DNA of 64,000 nucleotides from Nitrospira sp. Ga0074138 (GCA_001464735.1 LNDU01000063.1:28747-92746), one strand, 5' to 3'; positions 54,451 to 63,727 are shown, counted from the stretch's first letter. Notes: a model not told the origin generated them from the letters alone. Translations and numbers: made by a program.

Positions 54451-54505
54451 GACGCCTCCTTTGATTTGGAATTACTCTTGTAGATAGCCTAGGCGGTCAG
54501 ATCCT

Positions 54506-55486
54506 CTAATCTACCTTCAGCAGGCCAAGGGCGCCTTTGTCCTTTCGATCCTGCACTGGGTCAACTAATGTATAGGTGCCCGCCTTGACTTTAAACTCGA
54601 CCATGACAGCGCCACCTGTCGGAACCCTGGTAACCTTGACATTCTCCGCCGGTGTTGAGGTCAAAGAACCCTCGGTGTACACCCTGTCGAACGGCTGTTC
54701 GAGGAGCTGAAAAGAGTCGACAAAGTTGGGTCCTGCGTTGGTTAAGAAAATCCGAACGGTTTCTCCAGCCTTGGCTCGAAGAGGAGTTTTGACCATCTTG
54801 CTCGCATGGCCGTTATAGACGACATGGGAGGGGCGCTCGTCTAACCCATTTTCGTACGAAAACTCCAAGGTATCGCCCTTGGAATAGCCGTCTTTCGTGT
54901 AAAACTCGCTTTGCATGATCTGGAATTCTTTATCGACAGGCTTCAGCCCACCCGCTGGCTCAACGACGATCGTGCCGTACATGCCATTCGCAACGTGCTC
55001 GGGAATGGATGGTGATGCGGTGGCGCAGTGATACAAAAAGATGCCAGGGATGATCATCTTAAACTTTCCCCCGCTCTCCTGCCCCGGCTCGCTATTGAGC
55101 AGGCTCGCTCCGCCGCCTGGTCCCGTGATCGCATGGAAGTCGATATTGTGAGATTCCTTGCTGTCCTTACTGTTCTTCAGGCGGATTTCAACCGTATCGC
55201 CCACCATGACGCGGATCATGGGCCCTGGCACGCTCTTATTAAAACCCCAGAACTCATAATTGTTATCGTCGCTCAGCGGACCGGTCCACTCGTCCGCTGT
55301 CAGGTTGACCACGATGTTGGCGGGCTCGGTTCGTTTGATGGGAGGGGGAACATTGGGTGCGAATCCCAGTTGGGCCTTGATGGTCTCCGCCGACACCACG
55401 CCTGCATTGATGCCGAGATATGGAGTCATGATAAATGCGCCCACCAGTCCGGCGGTGCGCACATAACGGGAAAAACTAATAGACAT
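54506..55486 (-). CDS. NirK/AniA-like two-cupredoxin protein lacking domain-2 histidines
   Basis: 326 residues, signal peptide ending VVSAE, closely related to its neighbour. Domain 1 keeps every copper residue of NirK: type-1 His113, Cys154, His164 and Met169, type-2 His118 and His153, catalytic Asp116. Domain 2 has lost both histidines: the catalytic His is Gln260 (SFQLLEQ) and the third type-2 ligand is Pro310 (LVDPVQD). As a homotrimer it would have type-1 copper but an incomplete type-2 site. Lies between the cytochrome c gene and the paralogue that carries the missing histidines. Confidence 0.87.
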   Translation of the reverse strand: MSISFSRYVRTAGLVGAFIMTPYLGINAGVVSAETIKAQLGFAPNVPPPIKRTEPANIVVNLTADEWTGPLSDDNNYEFWGFNKSVPGPMIRVMVGDTVEIRLKNSKDSKESHNIDFHAITGPGGGASLLNSEPGQESGGKFKMIIPGIFLYHCATASPSIPEHVANGMYGTIVVEPAGGLKPVDKEFQIMQSEFYTKDGYSKGDTLEFSYENGLDERPSHVVYNGHASKMVKTPLRAKAGETVRIFLTNAGPNFVDSFQLLEQPFDRVYTEGSLTSTPAENVKVTRVPTGGAVMVEFKVKAGTYTLVDPVQDRKDKGALGLLKVD

Positions 55487-55598
55487 GGTGCCTCCTTTGA
55501 TTTTGGACTGCCCTGATAGTTCCTTCTCTCATGCAGAAGTGGGACGAACCGAATGGTTTCAGCCCCGGTTCAGGGCATTGTCGTTACCCGCTTACTTA

Positions 55599-56060
55599 TT
55601 AAGGTTTGTAACACGAGTGGTCGTGCGGCTTGCCCCCGTTCGAGAACATGTTCTCAAACGCCATCACATGCCAGATCTGCTCTTCTGTCAGGCCGTTCTT
55701 AAAACCTTTCATTTTCGTCTTCGGGACACCTTCCGATATCCGCCAGAACCAGAAACTATCGGACCAACGGCAGATATTTTTAGGATCGCGCATATCCCGC
55801 GCACCTTTCTTTACCGGTTGGCCGTCCTTGCCATGGCAGCTGGCACAGTTGACGTTCGGATTAATGTCGCCCTTGTAAATCTGCTCTCCCTCTTCGATTG
55901 CCTTAGGATCCGTCCACCCTCCAGCCGGCATATGTTTGTCTGCATACTCGGCTGGAACCGGAGGCAATGGGGGCTCATCTTCAGCGAAAGCCATACTTCC
56001 TGAAAGAATCAGAGCGCCCCCCATCATCATGACCGCCATACCGAAATTACTTCCCGCCAT
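55599..56060 (-). CDS. Monoheme c-type cytochrome
   Basis: 153 residues: signal peptide (ending SMAFAED), one heme site CASCH near residue 80 and a distal methionine candidate in the KTKMKGF or AFENMF region, the class I pattern. AAGGAGG ribosome site. Same strand and about 110 bases upstream of the two NirK-like genes, so it is a likely electron donor for them. Confidence 0.9.
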   Translation of the reverse strand: MAGSNFGMAVMMMGGALILSGSMAFAEDEPPLPPVPAEYADKHMPAGGWTDPKAIEEGEQIYKGDINPNVNCASCHGKDGQPVKKGARDMRDPKNICRWSDSFWFWRISEGVPKTKMKGFKNGLTEEQIWHVMAFENMFSNGGKPHDHSCYKP

Positions 56061-56373
56061 TCCTGCCTCCTTATTTTTCTAATTAGTGAGTCTGCTCTAT
56101 CGACGAGGTCCTATCTCATGGGGCACATCAGCAGTGTTCCCCTTTGGGCCACCACATCGAAAAAAACATACCAATCCTACCACGACGACGGCAACAGAAA
56201 CCATCCAGGCACAACCACAAGCCGGGAAAGTTGTCTACCCTGCCACCGTTCACTCAAACCACGCAAGGCCATGTAACATAACAAATTACCTAGTGTCAAG
56301 CGGACGCACGACTCTTCTTCTGAGTGAACTCAATTTGGGAATGCTCTTCTGATACTTCTACGGGTGACTCCGG

Positions 56374-56586
56374 TTGGTTTTATTGAGACGATGCGGGCAT
56401 GGGCCGACCGGAGTATCGAAAGGGCATGCGGGCCTGCTTCGAATCCATGCCCAGAGCCGATGGCCTACCGGTTTCGTAAGTCCGAAGTGTTCAGGGCAGT
56501 CCGCAGGGTTCAACTCCATGCGCGACGTGTTTAAGTGCCGACACTGTCGTCGGCAGCGAATAGTTCCTGAGTCTCACCGGTCCTGA
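56374..56586 (+). pseudogene. IS1595-type transposase N-terminal remnant
   Basis: The frame encodes SRWPTGFVSPKCSGQSAGFN followed by RDVFKCRHCRRQ, the zinc-ribbon start of IS1595 transposases (normally FVCP-C at the first cysteine, here Ser). It stops right after the ribbon and the DDE domain is absent. The surrounding stretch 56061-57044 contains no other gene. Confidence 0.65.
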
Positions 56587-57044
56587 GATCGGCTGGATCG
56601 ATCCGGGTTCGGCATCGCTGGCGGGATTCGAGCACGCGAGCATGTTCTGCGGGTTCACATCGCCGGGAACCGCGAAGCTCCCCCATCCATGCAGTGACGA
56701 AAACACTATGCCAGCCATTTTAGTCTTGAGGGTGTGGACCTCGTGCAGGTGGACCAGGCGTAGCTCAGTCGGCAGGTGGGCGTGAGGAATCCATGTGCTC
56801 CTTGAAGCATCCTCGGACTGAGAAAGTCAGTACCGCGTGACGTGTGTGGCATTGCAGCGGCCTGGCCCGGTAGTCCCCTTTGCGCACCGGATGCATTGAC
56901 AACCTCGGCGACCTCCGTGCAAGATGAAACACGCGGGATTGCGCCGAATTAGCTGTGCACCACTCTCTGTTGGTCGATCGGTGGATCGCCGTGATGATTC
57001 GTCGGGTTCAAACACAGGGGCATTAAGCAAGAGGGGCGCATCAG

Positions 57045-57647
57045 ATGGCGAACAGTACGATCCTGTCTCGAGTCGGTTGGTTTTCAATGATGATTGTCGC
57101 GGGCGTCGTCTTGGCCGGTTGCGACAGCACGGTGCGGCAAATCGGCAAGTCGACGGAGTCGTCGCCTGTCGTCCAGACGGAGGGCCGGGAGAAGTATACT
57201 GATCACACCTATGGCTTTACCGTCAAATATTCTCCAAAAGATTACGTGCTCCTCACGGAAGATCCTCTCCAGACCACTACGCAGCCGCCAGCGGTTCAGC
57301 GCGTACGCTTTCAACGGAAAGACATCGCGGCCGGGCAGGTTGCAGACCATGAATCTCCGGGATTGATCATCAGCGTGTTCACACCATCGCCAGGACGCTC
57401 GCTGGGCGAGTGGCTCGACTCAAGCGGACTGCTCCCTCCCGGCAGCGAGATTTCTTCGATTCGACTGTCAGGCGCGAAGGAAGGGTTGAGAGTAACCATC
57501 CGCCAGCAACCTGCGCCCAACGAGTTCGTCTATTTCGCGACCGACCAGTATGTGTACGGTCTCATACCTTTTGGCGCCAAGGGCGGGAAAATGCTGCGGT
57601 CGTTCCGCCTGCTCCCGGATTCCTCACGGGCTCATATGAAACATTGA
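57045..57647 (+). CDS. Hypothetical lipoprotein
   Basis: 200 residues: N-terminal hydrophobic segment with lipobox LAGC (Cys about residue 26), then a compact domain beginning HTYGFTVKYSPKDYVL that resembles PsbP/DcrB-like envelope domains in form. Function unknown. Ribosome site weak (AGAGGGGCGCATCAG). Confidence 0.75.
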   Translation: MANSTILSRVGWFSMMIVAGVVLAGCDSTVRQIGKSTESSPVVQTEGREKYTDHTYGFTVKYSPKDYVLLTEDPLQTTTQPPAVQRVRFQRKDIAAGQVADHESPGLIISVFTPSPGRSLGEWLDSSGLLPPGSEISSIRLSGAKEGLRVTIRQQPAPNEFVYFATDQYVYGLIPFGAKGGKMLRSFRLLPDSSRAHMKH

Positions 57648-57743
57648 TCTGAGCGTGCAGAGGAAGGTTCCGGAGCACGATCCGAACGCGACCTGAATAG
57701 CCGGGCATCCGCCAGTTCTCAGGCCCTATTTCTAGCGCACATT

Positions 57744-59297
57744 CTATTGAGAATTCGCCAGTTGCCAGGTGAGCGCGAGGACATACTGTGCTATGTTCCG
57801 CAAAATTTCCGGATCGATCGTGTCGGCGGTGTCGGTAGGCTGATGCATGTGCGGGTGGGCCCCGCCGCTTGCGATGCTGACGGTTGGAATTCCTGCCTCT
57901 TTGAAGGGTTCGTCGTCGCCGCCGGGCAAGAATCCGTAATAGTCAAGTTTGCGTACCAAACCCACCGCGTACCCTGCTTCCTTTAACGTGGATTTCTTCA
58001 ACTCTGTGACACGGAGGATTAACACTCCGTATCCCGCTCCCACATGGTCAATGTTGATCATGGCTTTCGTTGAGCCGAGTGGAATGACAGGTTTCGTTGT
58101 ATAGAGGCGTGACCCGAGCGAATCTCTCTCATGTCCACTGAATGATAGAAAGAGGATCGACCGTTGAGGACGTAGGCCGAGTTTCCCAAGGGCCCGTGCG
58201 ACTTCCAGGACTACGGCCGTTCCTGATGCATTGTCGTCAGCGCCAGGAAACCAGAGGCCCGCGGGACGTCCGAAATGGTCGCGATGGGCGCCGATGACAA
58301 TGGCATCCGGCCCTGTACCAGGAATCATCCCCACCACGTTCGTCAGCAAACCGTCCGCTATCGTGGTTTTCCAATGGAGAGATGCATGTCGATTGACGAC
58401 GCGCGATCGGGCTGATGGGGTGTTATTGAGTTGTTCTTGGAGGGTGCGAAGGTGGTCAGGATTGGACTCGTCGCTGCTTCCGGCGAGGAGAGTCTCGGCC
58501 AATTTCGTGCTGATCCATGCGCCAGGGAGGGCTTGGTCAGGGGAGAGCTGCCCATACAATGCGCTGGGACTTCCCGTGGCGCCGCGGCGAATTTCATATG
58601 GGCTGATAATGGGTCCTGTTGCCGTCAGATAGGCTACGGCTCCTCGATCTCGTGCGAAGCGGATCTTGTCGGCGTGGCTGACAGGGCTTGGGTAGTGATC
58701 CGGTTTGCCACGCAGGAAGAGCACGATGCAGTTCTTCACATCGACGCCGGCGTAATCGTCGATTCCTTGAGTAGGATCGACAATGCCGTAACCGACGAAG
58801 ACGACCTGACCCTGGAGATCGGCAGAGGGGGAGTCAAAGACCGGGAGGTAGTCTCTACCCAGCTGCGCTGTGACCAACTGGTCCGCTGCGCCGGTGCGAA
58901 CGACCGGGTCGGGTTCGATGAGTGGCGTCGAGACCATCGAGGCCATGATGCCAACGGGCTCTTCCTTACCGGATCCGGGAGAAGGGAAGGCGATTCCCTT
59001 GTTGTCAATGAGCGGTAGTTGTACCCCTGCCGAAGTGAATTCCTGTGCAACCCATTGTGCGGATCGCAGGTCATCGGCGGATCCGGCTTGCCGTCCGTTG
59101 AACGCCGGGCTGCTTAACGTGCGCACGTCGGCGAGCATCCGCTCGCTCGACAGGCTATCGAGTGCACCAAGCCAAGCACCCGGATCTTCCTCCGATTGCG
59201 CGTAACCTCGGTTCCCCAAGGAAAGCAGAGCGAGGATGATTCCCAGGAAAATGATCATAACAACGGAGGGGGAGCAGTAGCGCGTCGAGCCGTTCAT
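57744..59297 (-). CDS. M28 family zinc peptidase with PA domain
   Basis: 517 residues: signal peptide ending GYAQS, a PA domain (QGQVVFVGYGIVDP to GAVAYLTATG), and an M28 peptidase domain with zinc ligands in GAHRDHFG, PGADDNASGTAV and a later HPHMHQPTDTADTID. The usual catalytic GEE is GHE here (SFSGHERDSLGS), so the general-base Glu position is shifted or altered. Exported aminopeptidase. Confidence 0.88.
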   Translation of the reverse strand: MNGSTRYCSPSVVMIIFLGIILALLSLGNRGYAQSEEDPGAWLGALDSLSSERMLADVRTLSSPAFNGRQAGSADDLRSAQWVAQEFTSAGVQLPLIDNKGIAFPSPGSGKEEPVGIMASMVSTPLIEPDPVVRTGAADQLVTAQLGRDYLPVFDSPSADLQGQVVFVGYGIVDPTQGIDDYAGVDVKNCIVLFLRGKPDHYPSPVSHADKIRFARDRGAVAYLTATGPIISPYEIRRGATGSPSALYGQLSPDQALPGAWISTKLAETLLAGSSDESNPDHLRTLQEQLNNTPSARSRVVNRHASLHWKTTIADGLLTNVVGMIPGTGPDAIVIGAHRDHFGRPAGLWFPGADDNASGTAVVLEVARALGKLGLRPQRSILFLSFSGHERDSLGSRLYTTKPVIPLGSTKAMINIDHVGAGYGVLILRVTELKKSTLKEAGYAVGLVRKLDYYGFLPGGDDEPFKEAGIPTVSIASGGAHPHMHQPTDTADTIDPEILRNIAQYVLALTWQLANSQ

Positions 59298-59375
59298 GCG
59301 TTGAGCCTCTTAAGTTGGCACAGAACTATACCATAGAGTGACTTGTTGCAGAGCGGTTGTACTTTTGTGCGCGTG

Positions 59376-60095
59376 TTAGAGGTTGGGTCCATACAGCCTT
59401 GCCGTGGTTGACCCGACCCTCTTCGTCTCAACCCGCTTGTTCAGTGTTTCACGCCAGCGGACTGCAAGGGCCGGACACACTGCGAGGCTTTGAGCGGCTT
59501 GAATATCATCTGTCCGTCGATGCATCACATCGTTTGCGGAAGCCACTGTCCATTCTGGGCAGGGACGTTCCACCAGTATCAGACGTGACCTAGCCTGAAG
59601 GGTTCCCTCTTTGATGACTCGGAAATACCATCCAGTCAGTCCGCTCTCTTGTACAAGGAGGGCCAGGTCCTTTCTGCGCCAGCGCCGTGCTAATTTCCAG
59701 CAGGGCTGCCGTGGCTGTGAGACCTGAACGAGCGCCGATCCCACTTCGAACATGTCTCCGAGGCAGACCTCAGTCTCAAGCAGCCCTTCTGTGGTGAAAT
59801 TTTCCCCAAACGATCCGAAAGGAAATTCGGCCGCTCCCAGCACCTGTTGCCAATAGGGGTAATGTTCGACGGGATAGACGTTCACGGCCTTTTCAGGGCC
59901 ACCGTGATTCTTGAGATCCGCCTGGCCGTCTCCGTTCAGGTTTGTTGTGCCAAGCCAGACCGGGTCGGTGACAGGGAGCTTAAAAAACCCGGTTGTCCAA
60001 ACATCATCGAAGGGATCGGACGATCCTCTGCCCCCCACGGTCCGTGGTTGCCCAACTTGCAAGGAGATGATTGTTGCAACCGCCGGTTGTTTCAC
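59376..60095 (-). CDS. MOSC domain protein (YiiM-like)
   Basis: 239 residues. MOSC features: LNGDGQADLKNHGGPEKAVN, FGSFGENFTTEGLLE and the conserved cysteine in QPRQPCWKLARRW. Such proteins move sulfur or bind molybdenum cofactor-dependent substrates (N-hydroxylated compounds). GTG 60095 is preferred because GAGG lies seven bases upstream and the conserved start follows. Its 3' end is duplicated at 51934-52116. Confidence 0.87.
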   Translation of the reverse strand: MKQPAVATIISLQVGQPRTVGGRGSSDPFDDVWTTGFFKLPVTDPVWLGTTNLNGDGQADLKNHGGPEKAVNVYPVEHYPYWQQVLGAAEFPFGSFGENFTTEGLLETEVCLGDMFEVGSALVQVSQPRQPCWKLARRWRRKDLALLVQESGLTGWYFRVIKEGTLQARSRLILVERPCPEWTVASANDVMHRRTDDIQAAQSLAVCPALAVRWRETLNKRVETKRVGSTTARLYGPNL

Positions 60096-60279
60096 AGAAG
60101 GTCCTCTACTCAGCGATCTATGCTGATCATTTGGGTGATCAGCACGAAGCTCGGTGCGCCTGCAATTGTTGAAACAGGTGCTGGTGATTTCCTGCAGATC
60201 TGTTGCGATGTGGGCCAAGCAGACGGGTGTCTGTCCCTATAGGAAATGGCGCGTATTGGGGAGCGCATGTGCATCAGTG

Positions 60280-61113
60280 TTAGGAGAACCCGGTTCGATT
60301 CAGGACCCTGCTCAATCTGTACAAGGCACAGAGACGTTTGACTCCACGCAACGTCGGCGCTGCTCCTCCAATGGCGACCGCATCGACTAGGCAATACCAT
60401 GCGCTGGCGCCACTGGGCGGATTTCCCTGTGGCCATCCCAGGAGTGGGTCTATGGCTGCCCATTGCCACGCGCCGACGGTCGTGCCGATCAATTCCAGCC
60501 ACGTCGTAATGAAAAATGCAGCGAGATAGACCAGCGGTGAACGGCCTGTCACCAGCCAGATTAAGAATATGCAAAACAGCAACGCACCGACCGCATCCCC
60601 ACGCTCAGCATATCCGGTGACACCCCAGATGGCCCAGGTGCCCCACACGCCTATGACGAACAGCGCAATTTTTCTGGGATGGCGTACAAAGAGGCCGGAT
60701 CGTGCCAACGCAACGGCGGTCAGGTACACCATGCCGTGGCCAGGTGGGACGTAGGCCGGCACATTCTCGAATCGGTAGGTGTAACCTCCCATATAGATGG
60801 AGGCGAAATGCTCTCCGACCGTTGCAAAGATAACTGCAATCAAGACCTGCACCCTTGTTTCTCTATTTTCACCCAGCAATAAGGTCCCGAGAAAAATCCA
60901 CGCCAAGGCTCCTAATGCCTGTTGTCGCTCGATGCTGGCACTGACTTCAAACAAAGAACTCACGGCAACGCTCAGGAATGTAAATGCAGCAATAGCATAA
61001 TCGCGTAGTCGATGCGTACTGGCCGTATCCGTGTTCGGAAAATGCCTGAGAGCGGTACGCCTGACCTTATCGAACCATAGTCCGGGAGAAGAAGTGCGTG
61101 ACGAAGCTTCCAT
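60280..61113 (-). CDS. Hypothetical integral membrane protein
   Basis: 277 residues with about eight membrane helices. Notable conserved-looking motifs are FASIYMGGYTYRFENVPAYV, PPGHGMVYL and TTWLELIGTTVGAWQWA; the pattern recalls COG2324-type membrane proteins, but I would not name a function. Same strand as amoBAC and downstream of it, 387 bases away behind a terminator. Confidence 0.72.
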   Translation of the reverse strand: MEASSRTSSPGLWFDKVRRTALRHFPNTDTASTHRLRDYAIAAFTFLSVAVSSLFEVSASIERQQALGALAWIFLGTLLLGENRETRVQVLIAVIFATVGEHFASIYMGGYTYRFENVPAYVPPGHGMVYLTAVALARSGLFVRHPRKIALFVIGVWGTWAIWGVTGYAERGDAVGALLFCIFLIWLVTGRSPLVYLAAFFITTWLELIGTTVGAWQWAAIDPLLGWPQGNPPSGASAWYCLVDAVAIGGAAPTLRGVKRLCALYRLSRVLNRTGFS

Positions 61114-61499
61114 ATATCAAATGTGATCTAGGGACTGGTAACTCAGGTAGGCGTTCAGGATCGCTACATTCAAGATTGTTCCACCTGCAGTGGAAAATAC
61201 AGTTGGCATCATACAGGACCTCTGTCGAACGGGCAAGTTCCAGGCAAGTGCCCGATGATCAGGTAATCATATAAGAAGCTATTCAGAATAGCACTCTTCA
61301 GGAGCCCAACCCAGATTCATGATCGGGCACAAGGCTGCGGAGGTAACACAGCTATGGGAAAAGAAGTGAAGAGATCAACGAGAAAATAGTGGAGAGAGGA
61401 GGAGGAGAATGAGTGAGGACGGGCGGCAAAGAAAAACGCCGGTTCGTTATTCCACCGTGTGATGGAGGCGAACCGGCGTTTCCTTAGACCCAGACTACC
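61114..61499. other. Intergenic region downstream of amoB
   Basis: About 390 bases with no gene; holds the amo terminator at 61434-61481 and otherwise nothing I can identify. Confidence 0.6.
61432..61481 (-). terminator. Intrinsic terminator of the amo operon
   Basis: Arms 61434-61446 and 61469-61481 are 13 perfectly complementary bases. Read on the minus strand the stem is followed by TTTTTCTTTG. Located 20 bases after the amoB stop. Confidence 0.85.
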
Positions 61500-62759
61500 T
61501 TATGCTCCCAACCGTGTGAAGACCGGGAGTACTGGAGCCCAGACTGGATTGATGAGTCGCTCCCCAGAATCGGTCCAGGACATTAGCAATCCTGCAAAGC
61601 GCTGATCCGGATCGTGGAGAATGTCCACCAACCGTTGCACTTCCCACAGGACGTCCTTGGATTCGATCTTAATGTCAACTGTTTGGCCAGGCTGGATTGC
61701 GGCCTCGTTATCCATCGTCAGACCGGCCGCTGCGACCAGTTCGGCTGGATAGTTTGGATCAACCCTAGATGCACCAAACTTGTTGGTAAATCTGATACCT
61801 GCTGTTGTGAACTCACCGATGGTTACCGGTTGTGTGCCGTTATTGGTCGCATGCAGAACCATGCGCAATGCGCGGCCCGGAACATCGTACTCTGCATGGA
61901 TCACGTCAACCGTCAGCGGGTTAGGCTTGATCGGCATAGGCTTGATCTTTGCCTCACCTGCCTGGAGAGGGACCTGGATCGGGTGCTTTGATTCTGCAGC
62001 CATATACCCGACGACCACAACAACCAATGTAAGGATCAGCACTGCAGCACCAACTTTTCGGTCGACAGGGTCAAGCAGGATCTCGTCCCCATACGCCGCC
62101 AGGACTCGAGCGCGAATGAGGTACATGGGTCTGATGGCAAAGTACCCTACCCAGAAGATGCCAAGGGCGATCCACCAGACATGCCACATAATTCCAGTCA
62201 TGCTTCCCATCGTTTCCGAATCGAATGTTTCATTGGTCAGTGTCTTGATCGGATTGGTGAAATCCTCATAGCGACCCGTGATGTCCATCCATCCACCTGG
62301 TCCCGCGATTGGACCGGCTTCCTTGACGGCGAACATGGGATGGATGTGATGGTGGCCGGGGAGTCTGGCCTTTAATTTGATTATGTATTCATAGTCACGG
62401 CCGATTTCCATTGGTCCCGAGACGAACATCGGCGTTCCATTGACCTTCGAGCTCAGACGCACGAAGACGGAGCTGGGGGACCCGACATTGATGAAGGTAC
62501 GGGTCGGCTTGACCACCGCACGAGGCCAATCCTCGGATAAGTGGAACTTTCCCTTCAGCTCTGTCACATCATTGACTTTGGTCGACTTCCCAACCCATTC
62601 AGTGTCATACCAATTCACAGTGCGCATCCGCAGGAATGGTTCCTGTGATCGCTCCCCGTGAGCGAATGCAGGGGTAATATCGAGAGCCGGCGTGGCTGCC
62701 AGCGTCACCACCCCGCAGAGTCTAATCATCCACAGTTTGAAGACGTGTTTGGCAGTCAT
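61500..62759 (-). CDS. amoB: Ammonia monooxygenase subunit B
   Basis: 419 residues. The signal peptide is cut after AFA, leaving His34 as the mature N-terminus (HGERSQEPFLRMRTVNW). With His138 and His140 in PGHHHIHPM it matches the periplasmic copper site of PmoB/AmoB. Two membrane helices follow (about residues 190-265) and a second cupredoxin domain. The start overlaps the amoA stop. Confidence 0.97.
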   Translation of the reverse strand: MTAKHVFKLWMIRLCGVVTLAATPALDITPAFAHGERSQEPFLRMRTVNWYDTEWVGKSTKVNDVTELKGKFHLSEDWPRAVVKPTRTFINVGSPSSVFVRLSSKVNGTPMFVSGPMEIGRDYEYIIKLKARLPGHHHIHPMFAVKEAGPIAGPGGWMDITGRYEDFTNPIKTLTNETFDSETMGSMTGIMWHVWWIALGIFWVGYFAIRPMYLIRARVLAAYGDEILLDPVDRKVGAAVLILTLVVVVVGYMAAESKHPIQVPLQAGEAKIKPMPIKPNPLTVDVIHAEYDVPGRALRMVLHATNNGTQPVTIGEFTTAGIRFTNKFGASRVDPNYPAELVAAAGLTMDNEAAIQPGQTVDIKIESKDVLWEVQRLVDILHDPDQRFAGLLMSWTDSGERLINPVWAPVLPVFTRLGA

Positions 62760-63604
62760 GCTTTCCCCCCAGAAAGTTTAGCTTTGTCGCCTTGAGGCCC
62801 CAAGGTGGCGTATGCAAATACATCGTACACCTTCGTGGTCCGCTGTCTGTCATCCGTCAGGTAGAAGTACGAGGTGCAGAAGATCTTCCCGAACTGCCAC
62901 CACAGGATGTACATCAATGAGGACGCGAATGCGGAGAAGAACGCGGAGATCATGGTGCTGTGACCGCCGAAGGTGCGCAGCGATCCAACTTCGATCATCC
63001 GAATGTACTCTGGAGTTCCCGTACGAACATACATGAAGCCCATATAGTCCGCCCATGAGAGCAATGCGCCGTCCACGACGATCGGCGTATGGCTATAGGC
63101 GAAAATCGGCCAGTTGCTCGGATAGAACAGTGCCGCGAACATCCATGCTCCGATCACCGCCGTCAAGGTCCAATTCCTGGTCAATAAGAGTACGATGTCG
63201 AGAACCAAGGCACCGGGAATTGCTGTAGCCGGCATGACGAAGTTGGGTGGATAGTTAGACCACCACCACCATGAAGTGTAGACGGCGATCCATTTTCCAG
63301 CGCCCAGCGCCAGAATGCAGAGCGTCGCACCGAATGGCTGACGGTAGTTCACCCAGTTGTAGTACTGGAGAGCGGCGCAGAAGGTGATCAGGGTAACCGG
63401 CGTCACGATCGGCCACCACTGACGGTCTTTCCAATCGAGCCAGAAGTCCCAGTCGCCACACAGCAGGGCCGTGTGCATATGGAAGGTCCCGACGATGGTA
63501 ACAAACAAGATAGGAATGAAATAGATATAGTCGATTTTTCTAGACATCGCTACCCCTTCAGGGGGTAACTTCGAAGCCTTGATAATCTCATCGGTTCTAA
63601 ACAT
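62756..63604 (-). CDS. amoA: Ammonia monooxygenase subunit A
   Basis: 282 residues, about seven membrane helices. Family landmarks: FHMHTALLCGDWDFWLDWKD, NYRQPFGATLCI, YPSNWPIFAYSHTPIVV, YVRTGTPEYIRMIE and GSLRTFGGHSTMISAF. The divergence from betaproteobacterial AmoA (for example YIYFIPILFVTIVG) fits comammox Nitrospira. ATG 63604 is nine bases from GGAGG; ATG 63613 lies directly on that site and is less likely. Confidence 0.97.
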   Translation of the reverse strand: MFRTDEIIKASKLPPEGVAMSRKIDYIYFIPILFVTIVGTFHMHTALLCGDWDFWLDWKDRQWWPIVTPVTLITFCAALQYYNWVNYRQPFGATLCILALGAGKWIAVYTSWWWWSNYPPNFVMPATAIPGALVLDIVLLLTRNWTLTAVIGAWMFAALFYPSNWPIFAYSHTPIVVDGALLSWADYMGFMYVRTGTPEYIRMIEVGSLRTFGGHSTMISAFFSAFASSLMYILWWQFGKIFCTSYFYLTDDRQRTTKVYDVFAYATLGPQGDKAKLSGGKA

Positions 63605-63641
63605 AACTGACATCCTCCGTCATTTCAGTCGGCCGTAGCCA

Positions 63642-63672
63642 ACCAGGCGCTCCGTTTCATGGAGCGCCTGGT
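63642..63672 (-). promoter_or_regulatory. Hairpin in the amoC-amoA spacer
   Basis: ACCAGGCGCTCC and GGAGCGCCTGGT form a 12-base perfect stem with a seven-base loop, midway in the 123-base spacer between amoC and amoA. No T run follows on the minus strand, so processing or stabilisation of the separate amoC transcript is more likely than full termination. Confidence 0.7.
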
Positions 63673-63727
63673 CACCTGCCGATGCCGACCTATGGTTCAT
63701 ATGATCAGTGTTCCGCCCTACTACTGC

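Noticed and set aside
56759..56810. GCGTAGCTCAGTCGGCAGG resembles a tRNA D-arm
   Set aside because: No closing GAGC, anticodon arm, T-arm GGTTCGA or acceptor pairing follows, so it is not a tRNA gene.
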